Shown: positions 25,413 through 34,700 of the stretch, one piece after another | How positions within the stretch are numbered: position 1 is the first letter of the stretch | Layout of the letters: the number at the start of each line of letters is the position of its first letter | Assembly: GCA_020636325.1 (NCBI GenBank) | Contig: JACJYC010000011.1 | Location: 162,788 to 226,787 of the forward strand | Length of the DNA: 64,000 bases | Direction of reading: 5' to 3' | From: Lewinellaceae bacterium | Lineage (GTDB): Bacteria > Bacteroidota > Bacteroidia > Chitinophagales > Saprospiraceae | Position numbers and translations under genes: made by a program | The notes under the pieces: model-generated | Seen by the model: the letters and a program-made list of their open reading frames with translations, nothing else | Databases searched by the model: none | What the model was told of the DNA's origin: nothing

Positions 25413-26651
25413 ATGCCGCTCGTATCAGAAAGGGGGCAAAACGCCCCATTGTCACCGTTCAGGAAACTGGCGCCCCTTGCCGAAAAAGCCAAAGCTGCCG
25501 GTAAGAAGGTGTACCACCTCAATATAGGCCAACCGGACATCCCGACCCCGCCCAGTGCGCTGGAAGCCGTTCGCCGTTCAGATAAAACCATCCTGGAATA
25601 CAGCCCGGCGGAAGGCTACCTGTCCTACCGGCAGAAATTGACCGCCTATTTCCGGAAATTCGAAGTGGAGACCCACCCCGATGATATCATTGTCACCACC
25701 GGCGCATCCGAAGCCTTGCTGCTGGCATTCCTGGCCTGCCTCAATCCGGGCGACGAAGTGATCGCCCCTGAGCCGTTCTACGCCAATTACAACGGCTTTG
25801 CCCTGATGGCCGGCATCCATATCCGGCCGATCACGTGCAATATCGAGGACGGGTTCGATCTGCCGCCCGTGGAGGCCATTGAGGCCGCGGTCGGTCCGCG
25901 CACCCGCGGGGTACTCATCACCAACCCCAATAACCCTACCGGGAGCTTTTATTCGAAAGAATCCCTGGAAGCGCTGGCGGATGTCGTAAAACGCCACGAT
26001 CTTTTCCTGTTTGCCGACGAGGTTTACCGCGAGTTTTGCTTCGATGGGCAGGAGTTCTATTCGGTATTGCGGCTCCAGTCGATCCGCGACCACGTCCTGG
26101 TGGTGGATTCCATTTCCAAGCGATTCAGCGCCTGCGGCGCACGGGTGGGCGCCATCATCGCCTTCAACCCGGCCATATTGGAAGCCATCAACCGGTTTGC
26201 CAAACTCAGGCTCAGCCCCCCGGGGTTCGGGCAGATCCTGGCCGAAGCCGCCCTGGAAATGGACGACGCCTATCTCGACGAGGTCAAGGAGGAATACGAC
26301 CGCCGCAGGAAAACCGTATTCAACCGCCTCCGGAAAATGCCGGGCGTGATCAGCTACCTGCCCGGCGGCGCCTTCTATTGTTTCACCCGCCTGCCGATCG
26401 ACGATGCCGAAATCTTCTGCCGCTGGTTGCTCGAATCCTTTGAATACCAGGGCGCCACGCTGATGATCTCGCCCGGTCAGGGCTTTTATGCCTCCCCCGG
26501 CCTGGGCCAGCAGGAAGTCAGGCTCGCCTTCGTGTTGAACACCGCCGACCTGGAAAAGGCAATGGACTGCCTGGAAAACGCCCTGGCAACCTATCCCGGC
26601 CGGAAGGAGGCCGAAATAAAGGCGGCAAAAGCGGGCGCTACGGCACTTTAA
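25413..26651 (+). CDS. Class I/II PLP-dependent aminotransferase (aspartate aminotransferase-like)
   Basis: 412 residues with fold type I landmarks: VYHLNIGQPDIPTPP, the TTGASEALLLAF cofactor loop, TNPNNPTGSFYS, ADEVYREF and the Schiff-base lysine in VDSISKRFSACGARVG. This is the subgroup usually annotated as aspartate or aromatic aminotransferase. It is cytoplasmic; the exact amino donor cannot be read from sequence. Confidence 0.9.
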   Translation: MPLVSERGQNAPLSPFRKLAPLAEKAKAAGKKVYHLNIGQPDIPTPPSALEAVRRSDKTILEYSPAEGYLSYRQKLTAYFRKFEVETHPDDIIVTTGASEALLLAFLACLNPGDEVIAPEPFYANYNGFALMAGIHIRPITCNIEDGFDLPPVEAIEAAVGPRTRGVLITNPNNPTGSFYSKESLEALADVVKRHDLFLFADEVYREFCFDGQEFYSVLRLQSIRDHVLVVDSISKRFSACGARVGAIIAFNPAILEAINRFAKLRLSPPGFGQILAEAALEMDDAYLDEVKEEYDRRRKTVFNRLRKMPGVISYLPGGAFYCFTRLPIDDAEIFCRWLLESFEYQGATLMISPGQGFYASPGLGQQEVRLAFVLNTADLEKAMDCLENALATYPGRKEAEIKAAKAGATAL

Positions 26652-26717
26652 TCCGGCGCTCGTCAGGTGCATCGCAACATAAGTCGAACAGAATTGCAAT
26701 ACCTTCGGGCAAAGTTG

Positions 26718-26725
26718 TAGCTTTG
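26718..26725 (+). promoter_or_regulatory. Predicted -7 element of yidC
   Basis: TAGCTTTG, 28 bases before the yidC ATG. Confidence 0.5.
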
Positions 26726-26753
26726 CCGCTGTTTTTGAATTATTAAAAATTGA

Positions 26754-28643
26754 ATGGACAGGAATACAATAATCGGATTTGTCCTGATTTTCGTCCTCTT
26801 GATTGTGTGGCAGCGGTTTATGATGCCTTCCGCTGACGAACTGGAGCAGCAAAAACGGATTCAGGATTCCATCGCTATGGCGCAGGAAGCGCTCAATGCC
26901 GATACAGCCGCCAACACGGCAAATTTCTCCCCGGCTGCCGACACCCTGACCGCTTTGGATGACTCGACCAGCCTGGTCCGCCAAAGTGCAGCATTCGGCC
27001 CCTTCGCCCCCGCTTCAACCGGTTCGGAAGAGCTCATCACGATCGAAAACGACCTGATGAAACTGGTCCTGAACAGCAAAGGCGGCCGCATTAAGGAAGT
27101 TGAGCTTAAAAAATACTTCAAGATCCAGGAGGATACCGAAGGAAACGAACTGAAATCCAACCTCAAACTGCTGGAGGATGTCCACAACCGGTTCGACTAT
27201 TTCCTCCCGATGGCCAACCTGCCCTCGGGCGGCGTCAATACCGGCGACCTCTATTTTTCTTCCGACAAAAGCGGTCAATCGGTTACGTTCAGGGCGCCGA
27301 CCACGAACGGCGGTTATTTCGAACAGAAATATACGCTGACCGACGGCACCTACGCCATCGATTACGATATCAAACTGGAAGGCCTCCAGCAAGTCCTGGC
27401 AAACGACGCCCAGAGCTTCAAACTGACCTGGCTCAATAACCTGGATAAACTCGAACGGAATACGCGCTACGAACGCAACTATTCCACGATCTACTACAAA
27501 CCCGTTGAGGACTCGCCGGACTACTGCTCCTGCACCTCCAACGACGTCGAAGAGATCAACGACAAAGCCCTGAAATGGATCAGCAATACCAACCAGTTCT
27601 TCAATTCGTCCCTGATCGCCGAACAGGCGTTCAAATCGGCGCGGATGGAAGTCCAGGTGCTCGATCCTGCCCAGGATAACCTCAAAACCCTCCGGTCGGA
27701 TATCGATATCCCTTACGGCCACAGTCCGAGCGAATCCTTCGCGATGACCCTCTATTCCGGGCCGAACGAATTCAAGCGCCTCCGCGATCTCGGCTATGAG
27801 CTGGAAGATGTGATCCCCTTCGGCTGGAGTTTTTTCGGGACGATCAACCGGTGGATCATCCGGCCCATTTTCACCTTCTTGTCCAGCTTTATCGGCAGCG
27901 CAGGCCTCGTCATCCTGGCCCTGACCCTGCTGGTGAAAATGCTGCTGTACCCGCTCACGTACAGGATGCTGTACTCCCAGTCGAAAATGGGCGCGCTGAA
28001 GCCCCAGATCGAAAGCCTGAAAAACAGGTACAAGGACGACGCCCAGCAACAGCAACTGGAAACCATGAAGATGTACCGCGAACACGGCGTCAATCCGCTC
28101 GGCGGCTGCATGCCGATGGTCCTGCAGATGCCCATCTGGTTCGCGCTGTACCGCTTCTTCCCGGCATCCATCGAGTTCCGGCAAGCCAGCTTTCTGTGGG
28201 CCACCGACCTTTCGTCCTATGACGTATTCTGGCGGCTGCCCGTCGAACTTCCGCTGGGTTTCGGTTCGCATATCAGCATGTTCACCCTGCTGTGGGCCGT
28301 TACTACGCTGGCCTATACCTATTACAACACCCAGCACATGGACTTCGGCTCCAACCCCATGATGAAATACATGCAGTACATCATGCCGGTCATGTTCCTC
28401 GGGTTCTTCAACAGTTTCGCCTCAGGCCTCACCTGCTACCTCCTGTTCAGCAACATCCTCAATATCGCCCAAACGGTCGTCACCAAGAATTACATCATCG
28501 ACCAGGATAAGATAAAAGCTGAAATGGACGCCTTCCGAAAGAAACCCAAAAAGAAATCGGGTTTCCAGGAACGGCTGGAAGCCGCTATGAAGGAACAACA
28601 GCGGCAAAGAGACCAGAAGGACCAGGGTAAGAAGAAGAAATAA
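26754..28643 (+). CDS. yidC: Membrane protein insertase YidC
   Basis: 629 residues, the long Bacteroidota form. An N-terminal signal-anchor (NTIIGFVLIFVLLIVWQRFM) precedes a large periplasmic beta domain (to about residue 340). The conserved insertase core follows, with five helices and the cytoplasmic coiled loop (MLYSQSKMGALKPQIESLKN, then EHGVNPLGGCMPMVLQMPIW). A Lys-rich tail (KKPKKKS ... KDQGKKKK) may contact the ribosome. It inserts proteins into the inner membrane alone or with SecYEG. Confidence 0.96.
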   Translation: MDRNTIIGFVLIFVLLIVWQRFMMPSADELEQQKRIQDSIAMAQEALNADTAANTANFSPAADTLTALDDSTSLVRQSAAFGPFAPASTGSEELITIENDLMKLVLNSKGGRIKEVELKKYFKIQEDTEGNELKSNLKLLEDVHNRFDYFLPMANLPSGGVNTGDLYFSSDKSGQSVTFRAPTTNGGYFEQKYTLTDGTYAIDYDIKLEGLQQVLANDAQSFKLTWLNNLDKLERNTRYERNYSTIYYKPVEDSPDYCSCTSNDVEEINDKALKWISNTNQFFNSSLIAEQAFKSARMEVQVLDPAQDNLKTLRSDIDIPYGHSPSESFAMTLYSGPNEFKRLRDLGYELEDVIPFGWSFFGTINRWIIRPIFTFLSSFIGSAGLVILALTLLVKMLLYPLTYRMLYSQSKMGALKPQIESLKNRYKDDAQQQQLETMKMYREHGVNPLGGCMPMVLQMPIWFALYRFFPASIEFRQASFLWATDLSSYDVFWRLPVELPLGFGSHISMFTLLWAVTTLAYTYYNTQHMDFGSNPMMKYMQYIMPVMFLGFFNSFASGLTCYLLFSNILNIAQTVVTKNYIIDQDKIKAEMDAFRKKPKKKSGFQERLEAAMKEQQRQRDQKDQGKKKK

Positions 28644-28653
28644 TATAGTTGTT

Positions 28654-28705
28654 CAACAAAAAACAGGGCTGTACGGATGCGACCGTACAGCCCTGTTTTT
28701 TGTTG
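28654..28705. terminator. Strong bidirectional terminator after yidC
   Basis: A perfect 23-bp stem (CAACAAAAAACAGGGCTGTA then CGG) closes on a 6-base loop ATGCGA, with A-run and T-run at its feet. It lies 11 bases after the yidC stop and can act for both convergent genes. Confidence 0.9.
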
Positions 28706-28860
28706 TTTATTTTGGTTTATTATAGTTTATTTTGGTTTATTGTAGTTTATTTTTGTTTGTTATTGCCGGCCCACAACAAACAACCATAAACCACAACAAA
28801 CAACCATAAACCACAACAAACAATCATTAACCACAACAAACAACCATAAACCAAAATAAC
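28706..28860. repeat. 20-bp tandem repeats in two opposed blocks
   Basis: A left block (about 28706-28760) repeats TTTGGTTTATTATAGTTTAT-like units. A right block (about 28770-28855) has four to five units of CATAAACCACAACAAACAAC. The blocks are roughly inverted to each other and could fold back. They end 3 bases from the TonB stop codon. Confidence 0.8.
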
Positions 28861-28862
28861 CG

Positions 28863-29804
28863 TCAAGTCCTAGGCTGAATCTTGAACCGTACCGGCAAAT
28901 TAAAGATCACCCGTACCGGCACATTCCTTTGTTTACCGGGCGTCCAGCGTTCGGGCAAGTCGTTCATCAGTTCCACTACCCGCATAGCCTCTTTGCCGCA
29001 CTCGCCGCCGATATCCTTCAGCACTTCCAGGCCGGTGATCCTTCCGTCTCTTTCTACCACAAACTTGACCAGGACCGTGCCTTCGATACCGTTGTCCACC
29101 GCAACGTGCGGATAACGGATATTGTCATAAATGAATTCCAGCATCTTTCGGTCGGCACAGGCTTTTTTCTCAGCTGCCGTGCCGGCCATGTCCTCACAAC
29201 CCGGGAAACGCGGGAATTCCTCAACGATCTTGAAGATCTCATCCACATCCACTTCTTCTGCGGGAGGAGGAGGAGGAGGCGGCGGAACGAATTCTCTTTT
29301 CCGCTCGACCACCGGCGCCGCGATCACCTCTGTTTCGGCATCTACCGACTGGTCGACAAAAGTCACCGGGTCCTCCAGGATCATTTCATCCGGCACCTCT
29401 TTGATTACGGAAGGCGGCGGCGGAAGCGGCGGCGGCGGCGGCGTAACGGTACTCCTCGGGATCTCGATCTCGATATCTTCATCGATGGTGGCGACAAAAT
29501 TGCCGGCTTTGGCCGTTTTCTCGGTGGAAGTCCAGTTGAAGAACGTGACCGTCAAGGCCATCGCAATGGCCAACCCGAAATAAAATCCCGTTTTGGAAAA
29601 TTGGAAGACGTCCACCTCCGGGTATTTATTGCGGGCCTTCAGCGCATAGCTTCGGCTCCTGCCTTTGTTCAACTCTGTAAGCGGCAGGTTGCTCTGTTTT
29701 CTGATGAACCAGCGAAGGGTATAGATTGCTGCAACGATCAGGACAAAGGCCCCACCCATGGCGGCCAGTATTGCAGCAGGACCGAAAGCGTAACCCGTAT
29801 TCAT
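28863..29804 (-). CDS. TonB-family energy transducer
   Basis: 313 residues. There are two hydrophobic helices (about 12-34 and 70-90) rather than the usual one. A proline-rich span follows (PPPPPLPPPPSVI and FVPPPPPPPPAEEVD), then a TonB C-terminal domain (IRYPHVAVDNGIEGTVLVKF, ending VRVIFNLPVRFKI). It would couple the proton-motive force to TonB-dependent outer-membrane receptors. No ExbB/ExbD genes are adjacent. The inserted CEDMAGTAAEKKACADRKM segment before the domain is typical of Bacteroidota TonB homologues. Confidence 0.9.
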   Translation of the reverse strand: MNTGYAFGPAAILAAMGGAFVLIVAAIYTLRWFIRKQSNLPLTELNKGRSRSYALKARNKYPEVDVFQFSKTGFYFGLAIAMALTVTFFNWTSTEKTAKAGNFVATIDEDIEIEIPRSTVTPPPPPLPPPPSVIKEVPDEMILEDPVTFVDQSVDAETEVIAAPVVERKREFVPPPPPPPPAEEVDVDEIFKIVEEFPRFPGCEDMAGTAAEKKACADRKMLEFIYDNIRYPHVAVDNGIEGTVLVKFVVERDGRITGLEVLKDIGGECGKEAMRVVELMNDLPERWTPGKQRNVPVRVIFNLPVRFKIQPRT

Positions 29805-30081
29805 AACTCTTTGGTTAAGGTGAATAAATAGTTCATGCTAGGTATTGCAATACTACCCTCTTTAAAAAACAAAACCAGCGACTTTCGTCAGTGGAAATCG
29901 CTGATTTTAATCAGAGGAACCATTATTTGACCGGAAACCCTACATCGGCGAATCGAATATTTCCATTCCGGGAATTTTAAATAGAAAATTTCCAAAAAAA
30001 GGGATTTTTCGTGTAACCAGATGCGTTATTAGGATTATAATATTTATCTGTCACCTATTTTTCAACCTAAACCATCTCCTT
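29805..30081. other. Divergent intergenic region
   Basis: AT-rich spacer between the TonB gene and a plus-strand lipoprotein gene. It should hold both promoters, but I found no clean TAnnTTTG with a matching -33 element on either strand and no repeat array. Confidence 0.5.
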
Positions 30082-31467
30082 ATGCGGATTTCAACCCCTC
30101 TCCTTTCATTGGCTTTACTGGCGGTTCTGAACAGTTGCCAGTCCGGCAATCCGGATACCGCTCAAAATGCAACCCTCAATCCGGCCCCGGTACAAAAACT
30201 GGCTGTAGCGCCGCCAAGCCCCGGAATTGATCCGGCAAACACCTATTTCACCGTTCCATCGGATAAAGCCCACACCATTCAGCTGGACAACGGCGGGTCC
30301 ATCGAAATTCCCGAAGCAGCCTTTGTCTATGAAAACGGCGACCCTGTCACGGAAAACGTTCAATTGTCTTATCGCGAATTTCACTCCCCGGCGGAGATCA
30401 TCGGCTCCGGCATACCGATGAAGGTGCTGGCCGAAAACGGCGACCATGCCTGGATGCAAACCGCCGGCATGTTTCAGATCGAAGGATCCGTGAACGGCCG
30501 ACCGGTATTTGTCGCCCCGGAAAAATCACTCACCGTCAATATGGCCTCCGAAGTGGACGGTGAATACGATTTCTGGCGCTTTGAAGACGAACAAGGCAAC
30601 TGGGCCAACCTCGGCAGCGGCAGCCCGGCGCCCAACCCTGCCGCTCTTGCCGGCAAACCCCTGAAACAAACGCCGCCCGTTCCTCCGGGCAAACCCTCAG
30701 CCGTCGACAAGAATAAACCCACCCTGGATTTTGTGATCAACTACGACAAATTCCCGGAACTGCGCCGCCTGCGGGGAATCGTCTGGCAATACGCCGGCCA
30801 ATCCAAGGACGATGATCCGGCCAACAATGCCTGGATCTTTACCGAACCCTGGGATGAAACCAGCCTGACCGCAACCGACCGGGAAGGGATCTACCAGCTG
30901 GCCTTGTCCAGCCAGGAAAAAGACTACAAAATCCCCGTCAGGCCCTGCCAAAGCGGCAAGAACCTGGAAGAAGCCATGGCAGCCTACGAGCAAAAAATGG
31001 CCGAATACCGGCAATTCCTGGCCGCCTACCAGGAAAGGGAAGCCCTTGAAAAGCGCCAGGCTCAGTTCCTGCGGTCCTATTCCATCAACAATTTCGGCAT
31101 CTACAACTGGGATGTAGTCTGGAAAATGAAGGAAAATATCCCCCTGGCCGCCGATTTCTCATTCGACGGGGTATCCATTCCCAAAGACATGATCACGGTT
31201 TACCTGATCACCGGCGAACGACGGGCCGTTGTCGCCTTTCCCTATAGCGATTGGGAAAAATTCAGCTTCAATCCCGAAGCGGACAACCGCCTGGTTGCAC
31301 TGCTGCCCGGCAACAAGATCGCCGTCTTCACCCAGGAGGATTTCAAAGCCAACCGCGAACAGCTCATCAATGCCGGCAAAAGCGGCTTTACCTTCCCGAT
31401 GAAGGTCAGGGATATCGAGGTGGAATCGGTAGCCTCCCTGAACAAGGCGCTGGCGGATCTTGGGTGA
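30082..31467 (+). CDS. Lipoprotein of unknown function, 461 residues
   Basis: The lipoprotein signal MRISTPLLSLALLAVLNSC has its lipobox Cys at residue 19. A beta domain follows (SIEIPEAAFVYENGDPVTEN, then LSYREFHSPAEIIGSGIPM) of a type repeated in Bacteroidota surface lipoproteins. A helical coiled segment lies near residues 300-335 (MAAYEQKMAEYRQFLAAYQE), then another beta region. It is probably membrane-attached; the role is unknown. The stop TGA (31465-31467) is followed 3 bases later by a GTAAGTN heptamer array. Confidence 0.75.
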   Translation: MRISTPLLSLALLAVLNSCQSGNPDTAQNATLNPAPVQKLAVAPPSPGIDPANTYFTVPSDKAHTIQLDNGGSIEIPEAAFVYENGDPVTENVQLSYREFHSPAEIIGSGIPMKVLAENGDHAWMQTAGMFQIEGSVNGRPVFVAPEKSLTVNMASEVDGEYDFWRFEDEQGNWANLGSGSPAPNPAALAGKPLKQTPPVPPGKPSAVDKNKPTLDFVINYDKFPELRRLRGIVWQYAGQSKDDDPANNAWIFTEPWDETSLTATDREGIYQLALSSQEKDYKIPVRPCQSGKNLEEAMAAYEQKMAEYRQFLAAYQEREALEKRQAQFLRSYSINNFGIYNWDVVWKMKENIPLAADFSFDGVSIPKDMITVYLITGERRAVVAFPYSDWEKFSFNPEADNRLVALLPGNKIAVFTQEDFKANREQLINAGKSGFTFPMKVRDIEVESVASLNKALADLG

Positions 31468-31470
31468 TTG

Positions 31471-31527
31471 AGTCGTAAGTTGTAAGTTGTAAGTGGTAAG
31501 TCGTAAGTTGTAAGTTGTAAGTGGTAA
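31471..31527 (+). repeat. AGTNGTA (GTAAGTN) heptamer array abutting a stop codon
   Basis: Eight exact-length heptamers: AGTCGTA, AGTTGTA twice, AGTGGTA, then the same four-unit order again. The plus strand reads TAA in every unit, immediately after the lipoprotein gene. Confidence 0.9.
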
Positions 31528-31560
31528 GTGGGGATCTCCCGAGCGTAGTCGAAGGATAAG
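31528..31560 (-). repeat. Inverted second copy of the 1019-1049 phrase
   Basis: One mismatch over 32 bases to the copy at 1019-1049, opposite orientation, and again joined to a heptamer array of the same family. Confidence 0.8.
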
Positions 31561-31635
31561 TGGTAGGTGTGGTGGAGAAGGATTATTAAGCGCGCCCGGC
31601 CCAAAAGACGGGCCGATTGATAAGCCGTATTCCTT

Positions 31636-31684
31636 TCAATTGGCTTCTCAATCCCTGCCTTCGGCTACGGGCTTAAGAATCCTA
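31636..31684 (-). repeat. Long variant of the 54-bp repeat unit
   Basis: Read on the minus strand it is GGATTCTTAAGCCCG, then TAGCCGAAGG, then CAGGGATTGAGAAGCCAAT. The 17746 units lack the middle 10 bases. Confidence 0.75.
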
Positions 31685-31688
31685 GGCT

Positions 31689-31716
31689 ACTTACGACTTA
31701 TCACTTACGACTTAAG
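31689..31716 (+). repeat. ACTTACR heptamers upstream of the WG gene
   Basis: ACTTACG, ACTTATC, ACTTACG, ACTTAAG. They are inverted relative to the array at 31471, so the spacer could fold back on itself. Confidence 0.75.
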
Positions 31717-31736
31717 ACTAAAATATTCAACCCCAA

Positions 31737-34700
31737 ATGAAAAAAATCCTCCCTCTCCTCCTGTTCTTGATCCATCTCGCGGTGGCGCTCCCGGCTCAGG
31801 TGAAATACCTCTACCCGGTCAAGGTCGGGCATAAATGGGGGTATATTGACCGTAAGGGGAATATGGTCGTGGCGCCGCAATACGATCAGGTAGGGCAATC
31901 GGACCTGCCCCTGCACGGCGATTTCCATGCGCCCAGGTCCTCCGGTTTCCGGCTGGTCGAGGTGGATGGAAAACTCGGATTGGCGGGTCGGGATCGCCAA
32001 TTGGTCCTGGCGCCGGATTACCGGCAGATCAGGGTCCTGTCCGGCAATTTTTTTGCCGTCAGGAAAGGAGATAATTTCGTTTTGATCGACCGGACGGGGC
32101 GCGAACTCTTCAGTACCGGTTATGAGGATATCCGGTTGCTGGACACCTCCGATGTGCGGACGGCGCAGTACTTCAAAGTAGGCAAAAACAACCTGTGGGG
32201 TGTCCAGGCCGCCACCGGCGAGATGGTGCTGCCCATCCGGTACGCCAGGGTATTTCCGCTGCGCAACGGCAGCGCTCTTTTCAAGGCGCAGCTGCCGGGG
32301 AAACCATGGCAACTCCTGAAACAAGGCGGAGCGCCCTTGCTGCCGGGCTACTACCAGGATATCCGCTCTTACCACCCCGACTTCATCGCCGTACAGACCG
32401 GCCCGAAATCGTGGGAGACCTATGACAGTACCGGCAAAGCGCTGTTCAAGGATACCTGGGCGGTCGTCGAGCCCCTGAACCGGTTTTTCCTGGAGCTGCG
32501 GGACTCCGTCCGGTACAAACCGCGCCTGTACAGCTTCGCCGCCAAAGACACTTTTTCTTTTGAGCTGTTCTATATCAATTTTTATCCGTTGGATGACCGG
32601 TACGCCGCCTGCGAATTGAGCCGCAACCGGGTCGGCATCATGGACAGCCTCGGGGCGATCGTCCTTCAACCCGCCTACGACAGCATCGCCCCCTGGACGA
32701 ATTCCGTATTCAAAGTAAAAAACCGCTATTGGGGTTTGTACGATATTGATACGGGGGCCGAAATCCTGCCCTGCGAATATTCCTGGATTTCCGGCATGAA
32801 CAACGGGCTGGCCCTCGTCCGGAAAAACAGGGAAATGGGCGTGATCAACCGGAAAATGGAAGAGATCATCCCCCCGATGTACGAGGACATCCGGATCGAC
32901 AGCCTGACGGTGAAGGCTTACCGGGGGCGGGAAGTATCCCTTTATCAGGTGGACTCGACAGGCCGGGTCGTCAACGTGGACGACTACGGCGGCGTTTTCA
33001 CGCTGCGCATCGGTTTTGAAGGGCAAAACCTGGCCTGGCAGGAAGCCGGCCGCCAAAAATCGCGTCCGAAAGCAGCCTCGATCAGCTTCGTCGACCGGTA
33101 CCCATCCATGGGAATCCCCGCCTCCGGATGGCTCTGGTCATTCGACAACCAGTACACCCGGCTTTGGGGGTTGCGGCAAACCGGCAACCTGGCCGACAGC
33201 GCCTGGGTACTGCCGCCCGCGTTCCGGCAGGTGAAACATATACTCGACCCCGGCCTGACCATGGTATTCAGCGGCGATCAGTTCGCGGTCAACGACTTTA
33301 CGGGAACCGTCGGTGTAGCCGACGACCGCCTGTGCCTCCTGACCCTGTTCAGTCACGAAAAAGGAAAAATGATCACGCCGTTCGCATGGCTGGGCATCCG
33401 AAGACACGATTTTGAACGCGGATTCCCCAACGCCGCTTTCATCGGTCAGGATGGCGCATTCGGCCTCACCGACCGGAAAGGGCAGGCCAAAAAAGGACCG
33501 GATGGCAAGGACCTTCGCTTCTCCTATATCGGTGAATTTGTCAACGGATATGCGCTGGCCGTCACCGGCGGCAAAATCCGGCAGATCCGGGATGCCAACC
33601 AGCTCAAATATCAGCTGGAATCCATTTATAACCTGGCCCGGAAATTCTGCCTGACGTCCGTGACCAACCAGACCTGGCGCGACAACCTCCTGATGCTTGA
33701 AGCCGATGACCGCGGCGCCCCCAGGTGGGGGTTCATCGATACCAGCGGAAATTGGGTCATCCAACCCCAATACGATTTTGCCGAAAATTTCGACGACAAC
33801 GGGTTTGCCGAAGTAACGAAAGGCGGGTTGTCCGGCATCATCAACACCAACAACGAAGTGATCATCCCGTTCCGGCACCTCAATGTCACAGCCTTTCACC
33901 ATTTCTGGAAAACCACCGACCGCGGGCAGACCACCCTCCTGTTCAACCGGAAAGGCTGGGGGCTCAACAGTACGGCCTATGACCGACGCGGCGATTTCCG
34001 GGAAGGTTTCTGCAAGGTGATGAAGGATTCGCTCTGGGGATTTGTCAACGAACCCGGCGCAGAGGTCATCCCCTGCCGGTACGAACAAGTCCACGATTTT
34101 TCGGAAGGGAAAGCGGCCGTCCTCCACAACGGACAGTGGCATTTTGCAGATACCCTGGGCAACCTGCTTTTCACGGCTGCGGCAGATACCTTACCCATCG
34201 ACACGGTCTTCGATTTCCACGACGGCCTATGCCTGTTCAGGAGCCGTTACCATTACGGCTTCCTCGACGCAACCGGCCGGATCAGCATCCCGCCAGTCTA
34301 TTCACGCGCCTTCGATTTCCGGAACGGCGTAGCCCGCATTGTGGACAAAGCCAGGACCGGTCTCATCAACATCCGGGGGGAAATCATCCTGAAGCCCGGC
34401 AGGTTTGAACGGATCTACCCCTTCAATGAACTGGGCGTGGCGCCTGCCATGGAAAGCTTCCGTTCGGGCCTGCGCTGCCTCATCAATAACCGCGGCGAGG
34501 CTTTGAGTCCGGTAAAATACCGCGAGATCGGCGATTTCAGGGAGGGTTTTGCCGTGGTCAGGACGGGCAAACAGTACGGCTTGATCAACCGGTACGGCAA
34601 GGAGGTGATCCCGCCTGTTTACGAAAGGCTCGGCGACCTGTCCGAAGGGCTGATCGCCGCCCGGGCGCCCAACCGGCACAACTGGATCTTTCTGGACACC

